A stretch of DNA of 64,000 nucleotides from an uncultured Clostridia bacterium (GTDB lineage Bacteria > Bacillota > Clostridia > Christensenellales > Aristaeellaceae): assembly GCA_934663595.1 (NCBI GenBank), contig CAKUKM010000011.1:1-64000 (forward strand), given 5' to 3'. Position numbers and translations under genes: made by a program. The notes beneath the pieces were generated by a model. It saw only the letters and a program-made list of their open reading frames with translations, was not told the origin of the DNA and searched no databases. This document shows, in pieces, positions 32,986-41,613 of the stretch. Numbering within the stretch: position 1 is the first letter of the stretch; every line of letters begins with the position of its first letter.

Positions 32986-33020
32986 AGTTTATTGCCTCCT
33001 AATCCAAATTCCATGCTGAT

Positions 33021-33049
33021 ATTATAACAGAAATATCGTAATTTGGGAA
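33021..33049 (-). promoter_or_regulatory. Promoter of the MsmX-type gene
   Basis: On the minus strand TTCCCA, a 17-bp spacer and TATAAT (complement of 33021-33026). The remaining 200 bp up to cdaA hold short GC-rich repeats (GGGCGGGCC twice) and an extra TATAAT at 33179-33184, but no gene is seen. Confidence 0.65.
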
Positions 33050-33224
33050 TAGCTCGAATCAACAAAAAGAAAGAAGGGCGTTATAGCAGTTTGACAATCG
33101 TTTCTTAACATAAGCCCGGGCGGGCCCGCGCGTTAAATCCTTGGGCGATTGGGAACCTTTGGGCGGGCCGATACGCCCTATAATAGATGTAAGATTCTTT
33201 TTGCGATAATCCGCGCTCAGAAGG

Positions 33225-33253
33225 TTGCTTTTGCGCGAAAATGTTATTATAAT
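33225..33253 (+). promoter_or_regulatory. Promoter of cdaA
   Basis: TTGCTT (33225-33230), a 17-bp spacer and TATAAT (33248-33253). Confidence 0.75.
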
Positions 33254-33280
33254 AAATAGGGGAAGATAGGAGGTGGCGGC

Positions 33281-34186
33281 GTGGTTCATATTCAGGCTTT
33301 TTTATCGCAGATCGGGGCGCTGTTTGCGAACCTGTTCGAGCGGCCGGACTGGCGCAATATCGTCGATATCGCGATATTGACCGTACTTATTTATAATGTG
33401 ATCAAGCTCGGCATCCGCACGCGCGCCAATTCGCTGTTCAAGGGCATTGCGGTCATACTGGTGCTGGCATGGATTTCCGATTCGCTGCAGATCAGCGCGC
33501 TGAGCTGGATTTTGCAGCAGATCATCAGCATGGGGCTGGTCGTTCTGGTGATCGTGTTTCAGCCGGAGCTGCGCCGCGCGCTGGATCAGATCGGCCGCTC
33601 GCGCCTGACGCGTCAGGTGTTTTCCGCCTCGAAGCGGCAGGGCTCTACGCAGACGGAGCAGCACGTGGCCGAACTTGTGCGCGCGATCAACAACATGGCC
33701 CGCAAGAAAATCGGCGCGCTGATTGTATTTGAGCGCAGCACGGGCCTGGGCGACGTCATCGATTCGGGCACGATGATCGACGGCGAGATCTCCGATCCGC
33801 TGATTGAGAATATCTTCGAGCCGAACACGCCGCTGCACGACGGCGCAATGGTCATTCGCGACGAGCGGATCGTGGCCGCGGCGTGCATCCTGCAGCTGTC
33901 GGACAACTATACCATCAGCCGCGAGCTGGGCACGCGCCATCGCGCCGCGATTGGCATTACCGAATCTACCGACGCAATTTCGCTGATCGTTTCGGAGGAG
34001 ACGGGCATCGTGTCCATGGCGCGCGACGGCAAACTCACGCGCTATCTGGACGCAAAATCGCTGACGATTCTGCTGACCGAGATTTTCAGCCCCGAGCGGC
34101 ATCACGCCATGACGCTGCGCGAGCTGATCGACGCGGGCGAAAAATCGCGCGCGCGGCGCGGAAAGGACGGGCGCAATGAAGGCTAA
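33281..34186 (+). CDS. cdaA: Diadenylate cyclase CdaA
   Basis: Membrane-anchored enzyme condensing two ATP into cyclic di-AMP, which controls potassium uptake and wall homeostasis; 301 residues. N-terminal hydrophobic helices (about 22-95) precede the DAC domain. The catalytic motif DGA is at 187-189 in LHDGAMVI, and the RHRAAIG motif follows. GTG 33281 follows ATAGGAGG. It overlaps cdaR by 11 bp, the conserved cdaA-cdaR pair; glmM, which normally follows, is absent. Confidence 0.96.
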   Translation: MVHIQAFLSQIGALFANLFERPDWRNIVDIAILTVLIYNVIKLGIRTRANSLFKGIAVILVLAWISDSLQISALSWILQQIISMGLVVLVIVFQPELRRALDQIGRSRLTRQVFSASKRQGSTQTEQHVAELVRAINNMARKKIGALIVFERSTGLGDVIDSGTMIDGEISDPLIENIFEPNTPLHDGAMVIRDERIVAAACILQLSDNYTISRELGTRHRAAIGITESTDAISLIVSEETGIVSMARDGKLTRYLDAKSLTILLTEIFSPERHHAMTLRELIDAGEKSRARRGKDGRNEG

Positions 34187-35516
34187 ATTCAAAAATCTGC
34201 TTTCCGCAATCGGCAAAAACCGCGTGATTTCCACCATCGTGCGCGTCGTGCGGCTGCTGTGGAAGATTCTTTCGCACAATCTGGGCCTGAAGGTGCTTTC
34301 GCTGGTGATGGCGGTGCTTTTGTGGAACTATGTCGTTTCGTCCAATACGTCGATCACCCGCACCAAAACGCTCACGGGCCTGACCGGCTATATCAGCGGC
34401 CAGACGAACCTGAGCACCTACGGCCTCGCCATGCTCGATAATCCCACCGAAAAGCTGGGCAACATCAGCGTGCAGATCGAGGTGCCGCAGGCGGAATACG
34501 CGTATCCGTCGTCGGACAACGTGCAGGTCACGCTCGACCTGACCAGCGTGCGCGCCGCGGGAACGCGCGAGGTGCGTCTGAAGGCGTCTACGAGCTACGG
34601 CCGCGTCGTGCGCATCATTCCGGACACGATTACGCTGACGTTCGAGGCGCTCGATTCGCGCCAGATTCCGATTAACGCCCAGATCGGCGGAACGCAGAGC
34701 GACAATTACTGGTACAACATCGTTCGCTGCAATCCGTCGACGCTCACGGTCAGCGGCGCGGCCAGCGTGGTGCAGGACATTGCGCGCGCGAACGTCATCG
34801 TGGACGTGACGGACGCGGACAGCTCGTTCATCGCGCCGGTGAAATACGTATTGCTCGATGAAAACGGCGAGGAAATCACGCAGCCGATGCTGAATCGCTC
34901 GTCGTCGTCCATCAGCGTGAGCGTGGACGTGTACCCCATGCGCGAAATTCCGATCGCGACCGATCCGGCGAAGGTGCTGACCGGCCAGCCGGCGCAGGGC
35001 TATGTGGTCGAAAGCGTGACCGTGCAGCCGCAGACGATCGCCGTTGCGGCGGACGCGGAGCTGCTGGAGAGCATCGAGGAAATGCAGATCGAGCCGATTT
35101 CCATCGAGGGCGCGTCGCAGAGCTTCTCGACCCGCGCGGGTGTATCGACGCTTTCGGGCTTTAAGTCCGTATCGGCCGACGAGGTCTACGTCACGGTCAC
35201 GATCGCGGAGGAATCCGTGGGCGCGTGGATCGAGGACGTCAATGTGAGCTTTGTAAATAAGGGCGAAAACCTGACGCTGGACAGCGAGGCGCAGACCGTT
35301 CGCGTGTATGTGACGGGCCCGCGCAGTGCGGTGGAGGCGCTCAAGCAGGAGGGCTTTACCGGAACGATTGATTTGAGCGGCTATGGAGCGGGAGCATACG
35401 ATCTTGCCATCGCGTTCCCGACGGACGCCTATCCGAACGTGACGTTTACGCCGGAAAAGGCGGAAATGCACGTGACGCTTCAGGAGGCGGCAAACGAACC
35501 CACGGGAGGAAACTAA
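34176..35516 (+). CDS. cdaR: CdaA regulator with YbbR repeats
   Basis: Membrane protein of 446 residues: one N-terminal helix (about 36-55; LGLKVLSLVMAVLLWNYVV) then an extracytoplasmic chain of about four YbbR repeats to residue 435. The segments LRAAGTREV, IPINAQIGG and similar strands recur once per repeat. CdaR binds CdaA and tunes c-di-AMP synthesis. Its ATG lies inside cdaA, so both are translated together. The next gene starts at the stop codon. Confidence 0.92.
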   Translation: MKAKFKNLLSAIGKNRVISTIVRVVRLLWKILSHNLGLKVLSLVMAVLLWNYVVSSNTSITRTKTLTGLTGYISGQTNLSTYGLAMLDNPTEKLGNISVQIEVPQAEYAYPSSDNVQVTLDLTSVRAAGTREVRLKASTSYGRVVRIIPDTITLTFEALDSRQIPINAQIGGTQSDNYWYNIVRCNPSTLTVSGAASVVQDIARANVIVDVTDADSSFIAPVKYVLLDENGEEITQPMLNRSSSSISVSVDVYPMREIPIATDPAKVLTGQPAQGYVVESVTVQPQTIAVAADAELLESIEEMQIEPISIEGASQSFSTRAGVSTLSGFKSVSADEVYVTVTIAEESVGAWIEDVNVSFVNKGENLTLDSEAQTVRVYVTGPRSAVEALKQEGFTGTIDLSGYGAGAYDLAIAFPTDAYPNVTFTPEKAEMHVTLQEAANEPTGGN

Positions 35517-36350
35517 ATGACGCAGACGGGATACGCCAATGCGATCGTGAATGCGATGCTGGGCTGGCTGAAGGGGCTGGCGAGCTGGGTGCTGAAGCTG
35601 TTCAACCTTGCGGGCAGCGGCGGCTCCCCGCTGGAATGGCTTTCGAACAACTGGCTGAAGCTGCTGATTCTGCTGATGCTGGTCGGCGTAGTGATGGATC
35701 GGCTGATCTGGCTGCTCCGCTGGCGACCGTATTGGGCCTGGTTTAAGAGAAAGAGAATCATCGTAAACGATGAAAAGATGCTCGCCGGCGAGGCACTGCA
35801 GGATCTGGATCCAGAGGATGACGAGGGCCTGATCCGGCAAAGCTATGTCGTGCGCAGCCAAACGCCGCGCCGCGCGCCCGCCAAACGGCCGAGCACCGTT
35901 CGCCCGGAAAGGGCGGCGCAGGGCGCCAATAGAAAGCCCGCGGCAAAACCGGAGGCCCGCGCTGCTGCGCGCACTCCGGCGAAGGAAAACAAACCCTCCA
36001 TGCCGGTGCAAACCACGGCGCGGCCGACGGATCCTACGCGCATACCGCCGCGCACAGTCGCGCGTCCGAGCGCGCAGACGCAGATCCCGCCGCGCGTGAA
36101 GCCGCGCGCGGAGCAGGAGGGCATGCAGCGCGGCGCGAGAAGGCCGCAGCGCGTTCAGCCGCAGAAAAAGCGCAGCTTTGCATTGATTCAGCGCAAACCC
36201 ATTTCGGCCGGCCAGATCGACGACGAGTTGTTCGAAATTGGCCGCACGCAATCGGACTATTCGGACTTTGACGAGGATCAGGTGTTCAATGTGTCGAATC
36301 TGCCGGGCGCGAGCAGCCGCGCGAAGAAGGATCGCAAGCGGCGCTGGTGA
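35517..36350 (+). CDS. Unknown membrane protein with long disordered Arg/Pro-rich tail
   Basis: Protein of 277 residues, not recognised. It starts one base after cdaR. Residues 1-45 are amphipathic, a single transmembrane helix spans about 46-66 (WLKLLILLMLVGVVMDRLIWLL), then comes a short WRPYWAWFKRKR segment. From about 100 to 240 the chain is low-complexity and rich in Arg, Pro, Ala and Lys, so probably cytoplasmic and disordered. The end is basic (KKDRKRRW). Its position suggests a link to the c-di-AMP module or the envelope; the function is unknown. Confidence 0.75.
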   Translation: MTQTGYANAIVNAMLGWLKGLASWVLKLFNLAGSGGSPLEWLSNNWLKLLILLMLVGVVMDRLIWLLRWRPYWAWFKRKRIIVNDEKMLAGEALQDLDPEDDEGLIRQSYVVRSQTPRRAPAKRPSTVRPERAAQGANRKPAAKPEARAAARTPAKENKPSMPVQTTARPTDPTRIPPRTVARPSAQTQIPPRVKPRAEQEGMQRGARRPQRVQPQKKRSFALIQRKPISAGQIDDELFEIGRTQSDYSDFDEDQVFNVSNLPGASSRAKKDRKRRW

Positions 36351-36360
36351 CGCGGCAAAA

Positions 36361-36398
36361 CAGCGGCGCGGGGCCGGATTTGGCTTCGCGCCGCTTTG
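36361..36398 (+). terminator. Terminator after the cdaA-cdaR operon
   Basis: AGCGGCGCG pairs perfectly with CGCGCCGCT, with a short TTT tail. Confidence 0.65.
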
Positions 36399-36431
36399 CA
36401 GAATGAAAACCGGGAAAGGAAAGCTCTCTTT

Positions 36432-37685
36432 GTGAACGAAAATCTCCTTGCGATTGCGGCGCGCGTGTTCGGCGTTGTCGTAATGATCGGATATGGAATC
36501 CTGCTGCTGATTCAGCTCGTACGCTTTTTTTCCACGACGACGTGCGGCGATTTCCGCCTGCGCAAGCGCGCGAAGGGCGATTGGCGCGTGCCGATCGGCG
36601 CATTTGTGGCGTCGAGATTGTTTATCGCGCTGATTGTGCTGGCAGCGGCGGTGTTTCGCGGCGAGCTTTCGCAGCTGTTCGGCCAATGGGAGCGCTATAT
36701 CAACCGCTGGGACGGCCCGCACTATGTTTCGCTGATTGAGAACGGCTACGTTTCTGTGGGCGACGATAAGCTGTTCATCGTGTTTTTCCCGCTGTATCCA
36801 ATGCTCTGCCAGGCGTTTGGCTTTACGGGGCTGTCCGCGCTGGCGCGGGCGCTGATCGTGTCGAACGCTGCATGCTGCCTGAGCGCGTATTTGATGTATG
36901 CGCTCGTGCTGGAAGAGGGCAGCGAGGGGCGCGCGCGGCTGGCGACGATGCTATTAATGTTCAATCCCGTGTCGTTTTTCATGTCGATGCCGTATACGGA
37001 ATCGATCTTTCTGGCGACGACGATCGGCGCGGTGCTGCTCGCGCGAAGGCGCAAATTCGCCGGAGCCGTGGCTGTGGGCGCACTGGCGGCAACGGCGCGC
37101 ATGGCGGGACTCGCGGTGGCAGCGCCGGTGTTTTGGGAAATGCTGAATGCCGAAAGGGAACGCCGCGGCCGCCTGGAGGCGAAGACGATTGCGCTCTGCG
37201 TGCTGAAAACGCTGCCGATGCTGCTGGGAACGGCGCTCTATCTGGGCATGAACCAGCGCCTGTTCGGGAATCCGCTCCAGTTTTTGGAGTTTCAGCGCGA
37301 AAACTGGAATAACCAGATGGTTCCGCTGGCGGAAACGGTGCGCTATGTGCTGATCAACGCAATTCAGTATCCGCGCATGATTTACCGGCTCGGCACCTGG
37401 ATTCCGGAGCTGATTGCGATTCTCGCGGTGATCGCGCTGGCGGCGGGCACGCTCAAGCGCCAGCATCCGGGCGACGCGGCGTATCTCGCGATCGCGTTTT
37501 ATCTGTCGATGTCGCTCGCGTGGCTTTTAAGCGGCGTGCGCTATGCGACAGGGCTGTATGCGATTTACCCGATGCTCGCGCTGCTGCCGAAAAGGGAAAA
37601 GACGGGCGCGGCGATGGTGCTGATCAGCGCGGCGCTGCTGGCGTATATGACGGTGCTGGGCGTCAACATCGGCTATGTATTATAG
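36432..37685 (+). CDS. PIG-V-like mannosyltransferase (GT-C membrane fold)
   Basis: Polytopic membrane protein of 417 residues with about ten helices. The N-terminal loop NRWDGPHYVSLIENGY (residue region about 89-104) matches the RWDxxHY...GY signature of PIG-V-type and related GT-C glycosyltransferases that use lipid-linked sugars. GTG 36432 is chosen since GGAAAGGAAAG precedes it and it lies after the terminator stem; the frame also opens at TTG 36396. It probably decorates a surface glycan or protein. The donor and acceptor are unknown. Confidence 0.75.
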   Translation: MNENLLAIAARVFGVVVMIGYGILLLIQLVRFFSTTTCGDFRLRKRAKGDWRVPIGAFVASRLFIALIVLAAAVFRGELSQLFGQWERYINRWDGPHYVSLIENGYVSVGDDKLFIVFFPLYPMLCQAFGFTGLSALARALIVSNAACCLSAYLMYALVLEEGSEGRARLATMLLMFNPVSFFMSMPYTESIFLATTIGAVLLARRRKFAGAVAVGALAATARMAGLAVAAPVFWEMLNAERERRGRLEAKTIALCVLKTLPMLLGTALYLGMNQRLFGNPLQFLEFQRENWNNQMVPLAETVRYVLINAIQYPRMIYRLGTWIPELIAILAVIALAAGTLKRQHPGDAAYLAIAFYLSMSLAWLLSGVRYATGLYAIYPMLALLPKREKTGAAMVLISAALLAYMTVLGVNIGYVL

Positions 37686-37694
37686 GAAGGGAAA

Positions 37695-38369
37695 ATGAAC
37701 ATGAAGAGGCGCGTTCTCTGCTTTGGCGATTCCAATACCTATGGCTATGATCCGCGCGGCGGGCGCTATGACGACGATACGCGCTGGCCGTCGCGCATGG
37801 GAAAGCTGCTCGGGCCGGAGTATTCGGTGATCGAGGAGGGCTTTAACGGCCGCACCTGCGTGATGGACGACCCGACCGAGGGCGGCTACAAGAGCGGCGC
37901 GAACTATCTGCCACCGTGCCTGATGAGCCACAATCCGCTCGACGCGGTGATTCTCATGCTCGGCAGCAACGATTCCAAAAAGCGCTTCGGCCTGGAGCCG
38001 ATGACGATCGGCGAGGGCATGATGCAGCTGATTCGCCTGACGCGCATGTACGCGCAGAATTCCGACGGCGCGCCGGCGAAAATCATCGTGGTTGCGCCGC
38101 CGCCGATTCGCGATTGTCTGGAAAAGACGCGCTATCGCGATTGCTTCGGCCCGGACGCGATTCGCGTGACCCGGGGGCTGAAGGACGAATACGCGCGCAT
38201 CGCGCGGCTGCTGCGGTGCGAATTTGTGGATGCGGCGCAGTTTGCGGCGCTATCGGAGCTGGATTCGCTGCACTTCACGCGCGAGGATCATTTGCGCATG
38301 GCGGAGGGTATGGCGAAAAAGCTGCGCGCAATGCTGGAAAATGCAGGTCAGGAGGGAAGAATGCTATGA
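37695..38369 (+). CDS. SGNH/GDSL hydrolase
   Basis: Esterase-type SGNH hydrolase of 224 residues. Block I is CFGDSNTYGYD (nucleophile S13), block III is LMLGSND (Asn of the oxyanion hole), and block V is SELDSLHFT with the Asp-His pair. No signal peptide is seen, so it works in the cytoplasm, often as an acetyl esterase on sugars. It begins 9 bp after the mannosyltransferase and its stop codon overlaps the next ATG (ATGA). Confidence 0.88.
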   Translation: MNMKRRVLCFGDSNTYGYDPRGGRYDDDTRWPSRMGKLLGPEYSVIEEGFNGRTCVMDDPTEGGYKSGANYLPPCLMSHNPLDAVILMLGSNDSKKRFGLEPMTIGEGMMQLIRLTRMYAQNSDGAPAKIIVVAPPPIRDCLEKTRYRDCFGPDAIRVTRGLKDEYARIARLLRCEFVDAAQFAALSELDSLHFTREDHLRMAEGMAKKLRAMLENAGQEGRML

Positions 38370-39547
38370 TCAATTTTACCTATCAGGTGCCGACGCGATT
38401 TGTGTTCGGCCGCGGCGTGGAGAATCAGGTGGGCGAGGAGGTGCGCGCGCAGGGCGGCACGAAGGCACTGATTCACTATGGCAGCGGCTCGGCGGTGCGC
38501 TCGGGACTGATCGACCGGGTGAAAAAATCGCTGGATGAGGCCGGAATTGCACATGTCGAGCTCGGCGGCGTGCAGCCAAATCCGCGCGACACGCTGGTTT
38601 ATCGCGGAATTGAGCTGGCCAGAAGCGAGAAGGTGGATTTCATTCTCGCAGTCGGCGGCGGCTCGAGCATCGATTCCAGCAAGGCGATCGCGCATGGCAT
38701 ACCGTATGAGGGCGATTTCTGGGATTTCTTCTGCGGCAGGGCGAAGCCGAAGACGACCACGCCGTTCGGCGTAGTGCTCACGATGGCCGCGGCGGGCAGC
38801 GAATCGTCGAATTCGTGCGTGATTACGCAGGAGGCGACGAAGACGAAGCGCGGGCTGCGCACGGAGCTGAATCGCCCGAAATTTGCAATCATGAATCCGG
38901 AGCTCGCGATGACGCTGCCGAAATACCAGATCGCGTCCGGCGCGACGGACATTCTCGCGCACATCATGGAGCGCTATTTTACCAGCACGACCGATGTGGA
39001 TCTGACCGACCGGCTCTGCGAGGGCGCGATGATGGCGGTCATTCGTGCGGCGCGAATCGCCGTAAACGATCCGACCGACTATGAGGCGCAGGCGCAGCTG
39101 ATGTGGGCGTCGACCATCGCGCACAACGATACCGTGGGCGTCGGCCGCGTGCAGGATTTCGGCAGCCATCAGATCGAGCACGAGCTGTCGGAGATGTACG
39201 ATGTGGCGCACGGCGCGGGCCTTGCGGTGGTGTTTCCGGCGTGGATGCGGTATCAGATGCACAAGAACGTAATGCGATTTGCGCAATTCGCGCAGCGCGT
39301 TTACGGCTGTAGCATGGATTTTGAGCATCCGGAGCGCACGGCGATGGCGGGCATCGAGGCGCACGAGTATTTCCTGCGCGATATCGGCATGCCGCTGACA
39401 CTGAAGGAGCTCGGCGCGCGCACGGAGGACATTCCCACGCTTGCGGCGAAGACGAAAAAGAGCGATCCCGTCAAGGGCACGACCGGCGGCGCGTTCCCGA
39501 TGACTGTTCAGGACATCGAGGCGATTCTGAGAATCGCGGATCGATAA
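38366..39547 (+). CDS. Iron-containing alcohol dehydrogenase (butanol dehydrogenase type)
   Basis: Group III metal-dependent alcohol dehydrogenase of 393 residues. The nucleotide loop VGGGSSIDSSK and the ligands in DILAHIMERY, SHQIEHELSEMYDVAHGAGLA are the expected iron-site residues. It resembles BDH/YqhD enzymes that reduce aldehydes with NAD(P)H. The ATG overlaps the SGNH hydrolase stop by four bases, implying translational coupling. The longer open frame upstream (37916) is the wrong start; GGAGGGAAG precedes ATG 38366. A terminator follows at 39575. Confidence 0.92.
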   Translation: MINFTYQVPTRFVFGRGVENQVGEEVRAQGGTKALIHYGSGSAVRSGLIDRVKKSLDEAGIAHVELGGVQPNPRDTLVYRGIELARSEKVDFILAVGGGSSIDSSKAIAHGIPYEGDFWDFFCGRAKPKTTTPFGVVLTMAAAGSESSNSCVITQEATKTKRGLRTELNRPKFAIMNPELAMTLPKYQIASGATDILAHIMERYFTSTTDVDLTDRLCEGAMMAVIRAARIAVNDPTDYEAQAQLMWASTIAHNDTVGVGRVQDFGSHQIEHELSEMYDVAHGAGLAVVFPAWMRYQMHKNVMRFAQFAQRVYGCSMDFEHPERTAMAGIEAHEYFLRDIGMPLTLKELGARTEDIPTLAAKTKKSDPVKGTTGGAFPMTVQDIEAILRIADR

Positions 39548-39574
39548 TCCGGCTCGCTCTTCAGTATAAAACAG

Positions 39575-39613
39575 AAAACCCTCCGCATGGAATGAAATCC
39601 TGCGGAGGGTTTG
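39575..39613 (+). terminator. Terminator after the alcohol dehydrogenase
   Basis: A 12-bp perfect stem AAACCCTCCGCA/TGCGGAGGGTTT. Confidence 0.85.
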
Positions 39614-39629
39614 TCGGATTTGGAATTGG

Positions 39630-40112
39630 TCAATTGGTAAATCTTAAATAATAGTAGTCGTTCCCTTCCATCGCGTTTGTTTTCTCAAACCCATGTCGCA
39701 AATAGAAACGCTCTGCCTGAATATTATCCTTATGACACCCTAAAGCAATGGGGCGTTTGCCAAAGTCGAGGTAAACAAGCTGAATGGTCTTTTCCAGTAT
39801 TTCTCCGCCGATTCCACGGCCGCGATATCCTTTATCAATTACAAATCCCATCAAACGATAGAAAGGCTCTTTTCTCATTTCTGGCGGGTCTGTTTTCCAA
39901 GGAAGCGCTTCACCCAAAAGAATGAGCCCAATCGGCTTTTTGTGATACTTCACAACAAAGGTATGTCCTATGCAATGATGATCAAGACCATAATCCGTAA
40001 TATTCATTATGGTTGAAGCTGTATCGACAAAATCTTCAGGAATGTCGTCTCTATCAATACTACAAGCCTCCGAAAAATTCTGATGGGTTAATTCCTCGAA
40101 TTCCATATCCAT
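39630..40112 (-). CDS. GNAT acetyltransferase, A/T-richer than its surroundings
   Basis: Acetyltransferase of 160 residues. The acetyl-CoA motif is KGYRGRGIGGEIL (about 108-120) and the C-terminal NIQAERFYLRHGFEK is also family-typical. ATG 40112 is chosen for its GAGG site six bases upstream; a longer start at 40145 is possible. Base composition is visibly lower in G/C than the neighbours and codon use includes more A/T-ending codons, consistent with transfer. It lies 42 bp after the WG-repeat gene and may be read through from it. Confidence 0.8.
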   Translation of the reverse strand: MDMEFEELTHQNFSEACSIDRDDIPEDFVDTASTIMNITDYGLDHHCIGHTFVVKYHKKPIGLILLGEALPWKTDPPEMRKEPFYRLMGFVIDKGYRGRGIGGEILEKTIQLVYLDFGKRPIALGCHKDNIQAERFYLRHGFEKTNAMEGNDYYYLRFTN

Positions 40113-40154
40113 GATTAACCTCGTAAATCTCAATTCGTTCCTCATCAGCCTGGA

Positions 40155-41543
40155 TCATGCGCTCGGGAGCGCCGGAACGGGCTCGCCGTTGAGAATATCG
40201 AAATAGAATTCCTCGTCGCCGGTCTTCAGATGATATGCTTCGTCCGTGTAGATCCAGGTGCGGAATTTGCTGATAAGGCATTCCCCGGAGGTGTGAATTT
40301 CCGCGTATTCCACCGGCACCAGCACCTTTCCTGTGTGGGAGAGAATGCCGTAGCGCCCGTCCTGAACCGCAATGTACCCGGCGGGGCAGGAGGAAAGCGA
40401 ATCGTATTGCGGCGCAACGAGCTCGTTTCCGCTCCGGTCGATCAGGCCGTACTGGTCGCCCAACTGGCAAACGGCGGTTCCACGATCGTCGAATGCGGAA
40501 ATATCGGCGTATTCCGACTGGAACACCGTGTTGCCATCGCGATCCAGAAAGCTCGCGCGATTGTTCCGAATCGCCACGATTACGCCGCCCGAACAGAACA
40601 TATTGTCGTAGTCCTGATCGGAAAGGGGATTGCCGTCCAGATCGAACAGCCCGCTGCATCCGGGCGCAGCGCCGATCATGCGATCCTCGCCAAATTCCCA
40701 AATATTCTCGTATTTCGGGGGAATCACGTAGTTTCCGTGCGTGTCGATGCGGCCGAGCAGGTTATTGCTGGGCGATATGGTGGCGCGCCCGTTGACGAAA
40801 TCCCCTGGCCAGCTGAACTGCGGCGAAATCGCCCATGCGCCGTTCAGGTCGAGATAGCCCCAGAGATCGGTCGCAGGATCATGCGCGCCGGCGAGATTCT
40901 CACTGAAGCTGTCGATAAAGCCCAATTGCGCCGGCAGAATCCAGTTTCCGTTCCGATCGATCAGACCGTAAAGCTCGTTTTGAACCACCACGGCGCGCCC
41001 GCAATGGAAATTGTACGCCCGGTCAAAGTCGTCCACGATCACCCACTGCCCCTGCGTGTCGATATAGCCGCATTTTCCGTCCACCGCGACCGCAGCGAGC
41101 CCCTCGTGGAAGGCGTTTGCATATTCAAAATGCGCCGGAATCACCCATTTGCCGCTCGCGTCGACATAGCCGTAAAGCCCGTTGAGCTCCACCAGGGCCA
41201 GTCCGTCGCGCAGATTCACCGGCTCGGCAAGCTGCGGCTCCATCACGAGCTGGCCGTCCGCGCGAATCACGCCGTAAACCTCGTCCGTTTTCCTTCCATA
41301 GCGGAGACTGTACAGATCGGGTTCGGCGTCGTTCAGATGCAGAAGCGGAAGCGTAAGCATTTCCTTGTCCGTCCAGACGTGATCCAGAAGGAGCGCGCCG
41401 TCCGAATTGTACAGCCGCCAGCCGCCGTCGCGCTTTCCGAAGAGAAAGCCGCAGCGTTCGATTCGATCCTCAAATTCCGATTCGGTCAGCGCGGGCAGCG
41501 CAAGGAGACATACCGTCAACAACAGTGCGGCAAGACGCTTCAT
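40155..41543 (-). CDS. Secreted WG-repeat protein
   Basis: Exported protein of 462 residues with a Sec signal peptide (about 1-20, KRLAALLLTVCLLALPAL). The mature part is built of repeated WG/KWG-type beta units, seen as GLYGYVDASGKWVIPAHF, GKCGYIDTQGQWVIVDDF, LYGLIDRNGNWILPAQL and later copies; about nine units. Such proteins probably form beta-propeller-like or solenoid surfaces. Function is unknown. The start follows AGAGGTGACG; the frame extends to 41582 but lacks a signal there. Confidence 0.82.
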   Translation of the reverse strand: MKRLAALLLTVCLLALPALTESEFEDRIERCGFLFGKRDGGWRLYNSDGALLLDHVWTDKEMLTLPLLHLNDAEPDLYSLRYGRKTDEVYGVIRADGQLVMEPQLAEPVNLRDGLALVELNGLYGYVDASGKWVIPAHFEYANAFHEGLAAVAVDGKCGYIDTQGQWVIVDDFDRAYNFHCGRAVVVQNELYGLIDRNGNWILPAQLGFIDSFSENLAGAHDPATDLWGYLDLNGAWAISPQFSWPGDFVNGRATISPSNNLLGRIDTHGNYVIPPKYENIWEFGEDRMIGAAPGCSGLFDLDGNPLSDQDYDNMFCSGGVIVAIRNNRASFLDRDGNTVFQSEYADISAFDDRGTAVCQLGDQYGLIDRSGNELVAPQYDSLSSCPAGYIAVQDGRYGILSHTGKVLVPVEYAEIHTSGECLISKFRTWIYTDEAYHLKTGDEEFYFDILNGEPVPALPSA

Positions 41544-41570
41544 TTTCGTCACCTCTGTACTTTTTTCTCG

Positions 41571-41599
41571 AGTATAGCACAATTTGGAAATAAATGCAA
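41571..41599 (-). promoter_or_regulatory. Promoter of the WG-repeat gene
   Basis: On the minus strand TTGCAT, a 17-bp spacer and TATACT (complement of 41571-41576). This overlaps the region just before the end of gpr. Confidence 0.7.
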
Positions 41600-41613
41600 C
41601 AATTTTGCAAAGA

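Noticed and set aside
33059..33289. Minus-strand 76-residue frame before cdaA
   Set aside because: It crosses the cdaA promoter and ribosome site, and shows no recognisable domain.
36396..36431. TTG 36396 as start of the mannosyltransferase
   Set aside because: It lies at the base of the preceding terminator; GTG 36432 has the better ribosome site.
34086..36722. An 878-residue antisense frame across cdaR and neighbours
   Set aside because: Same shadow effect; no family motif, and it runs through a terminator.
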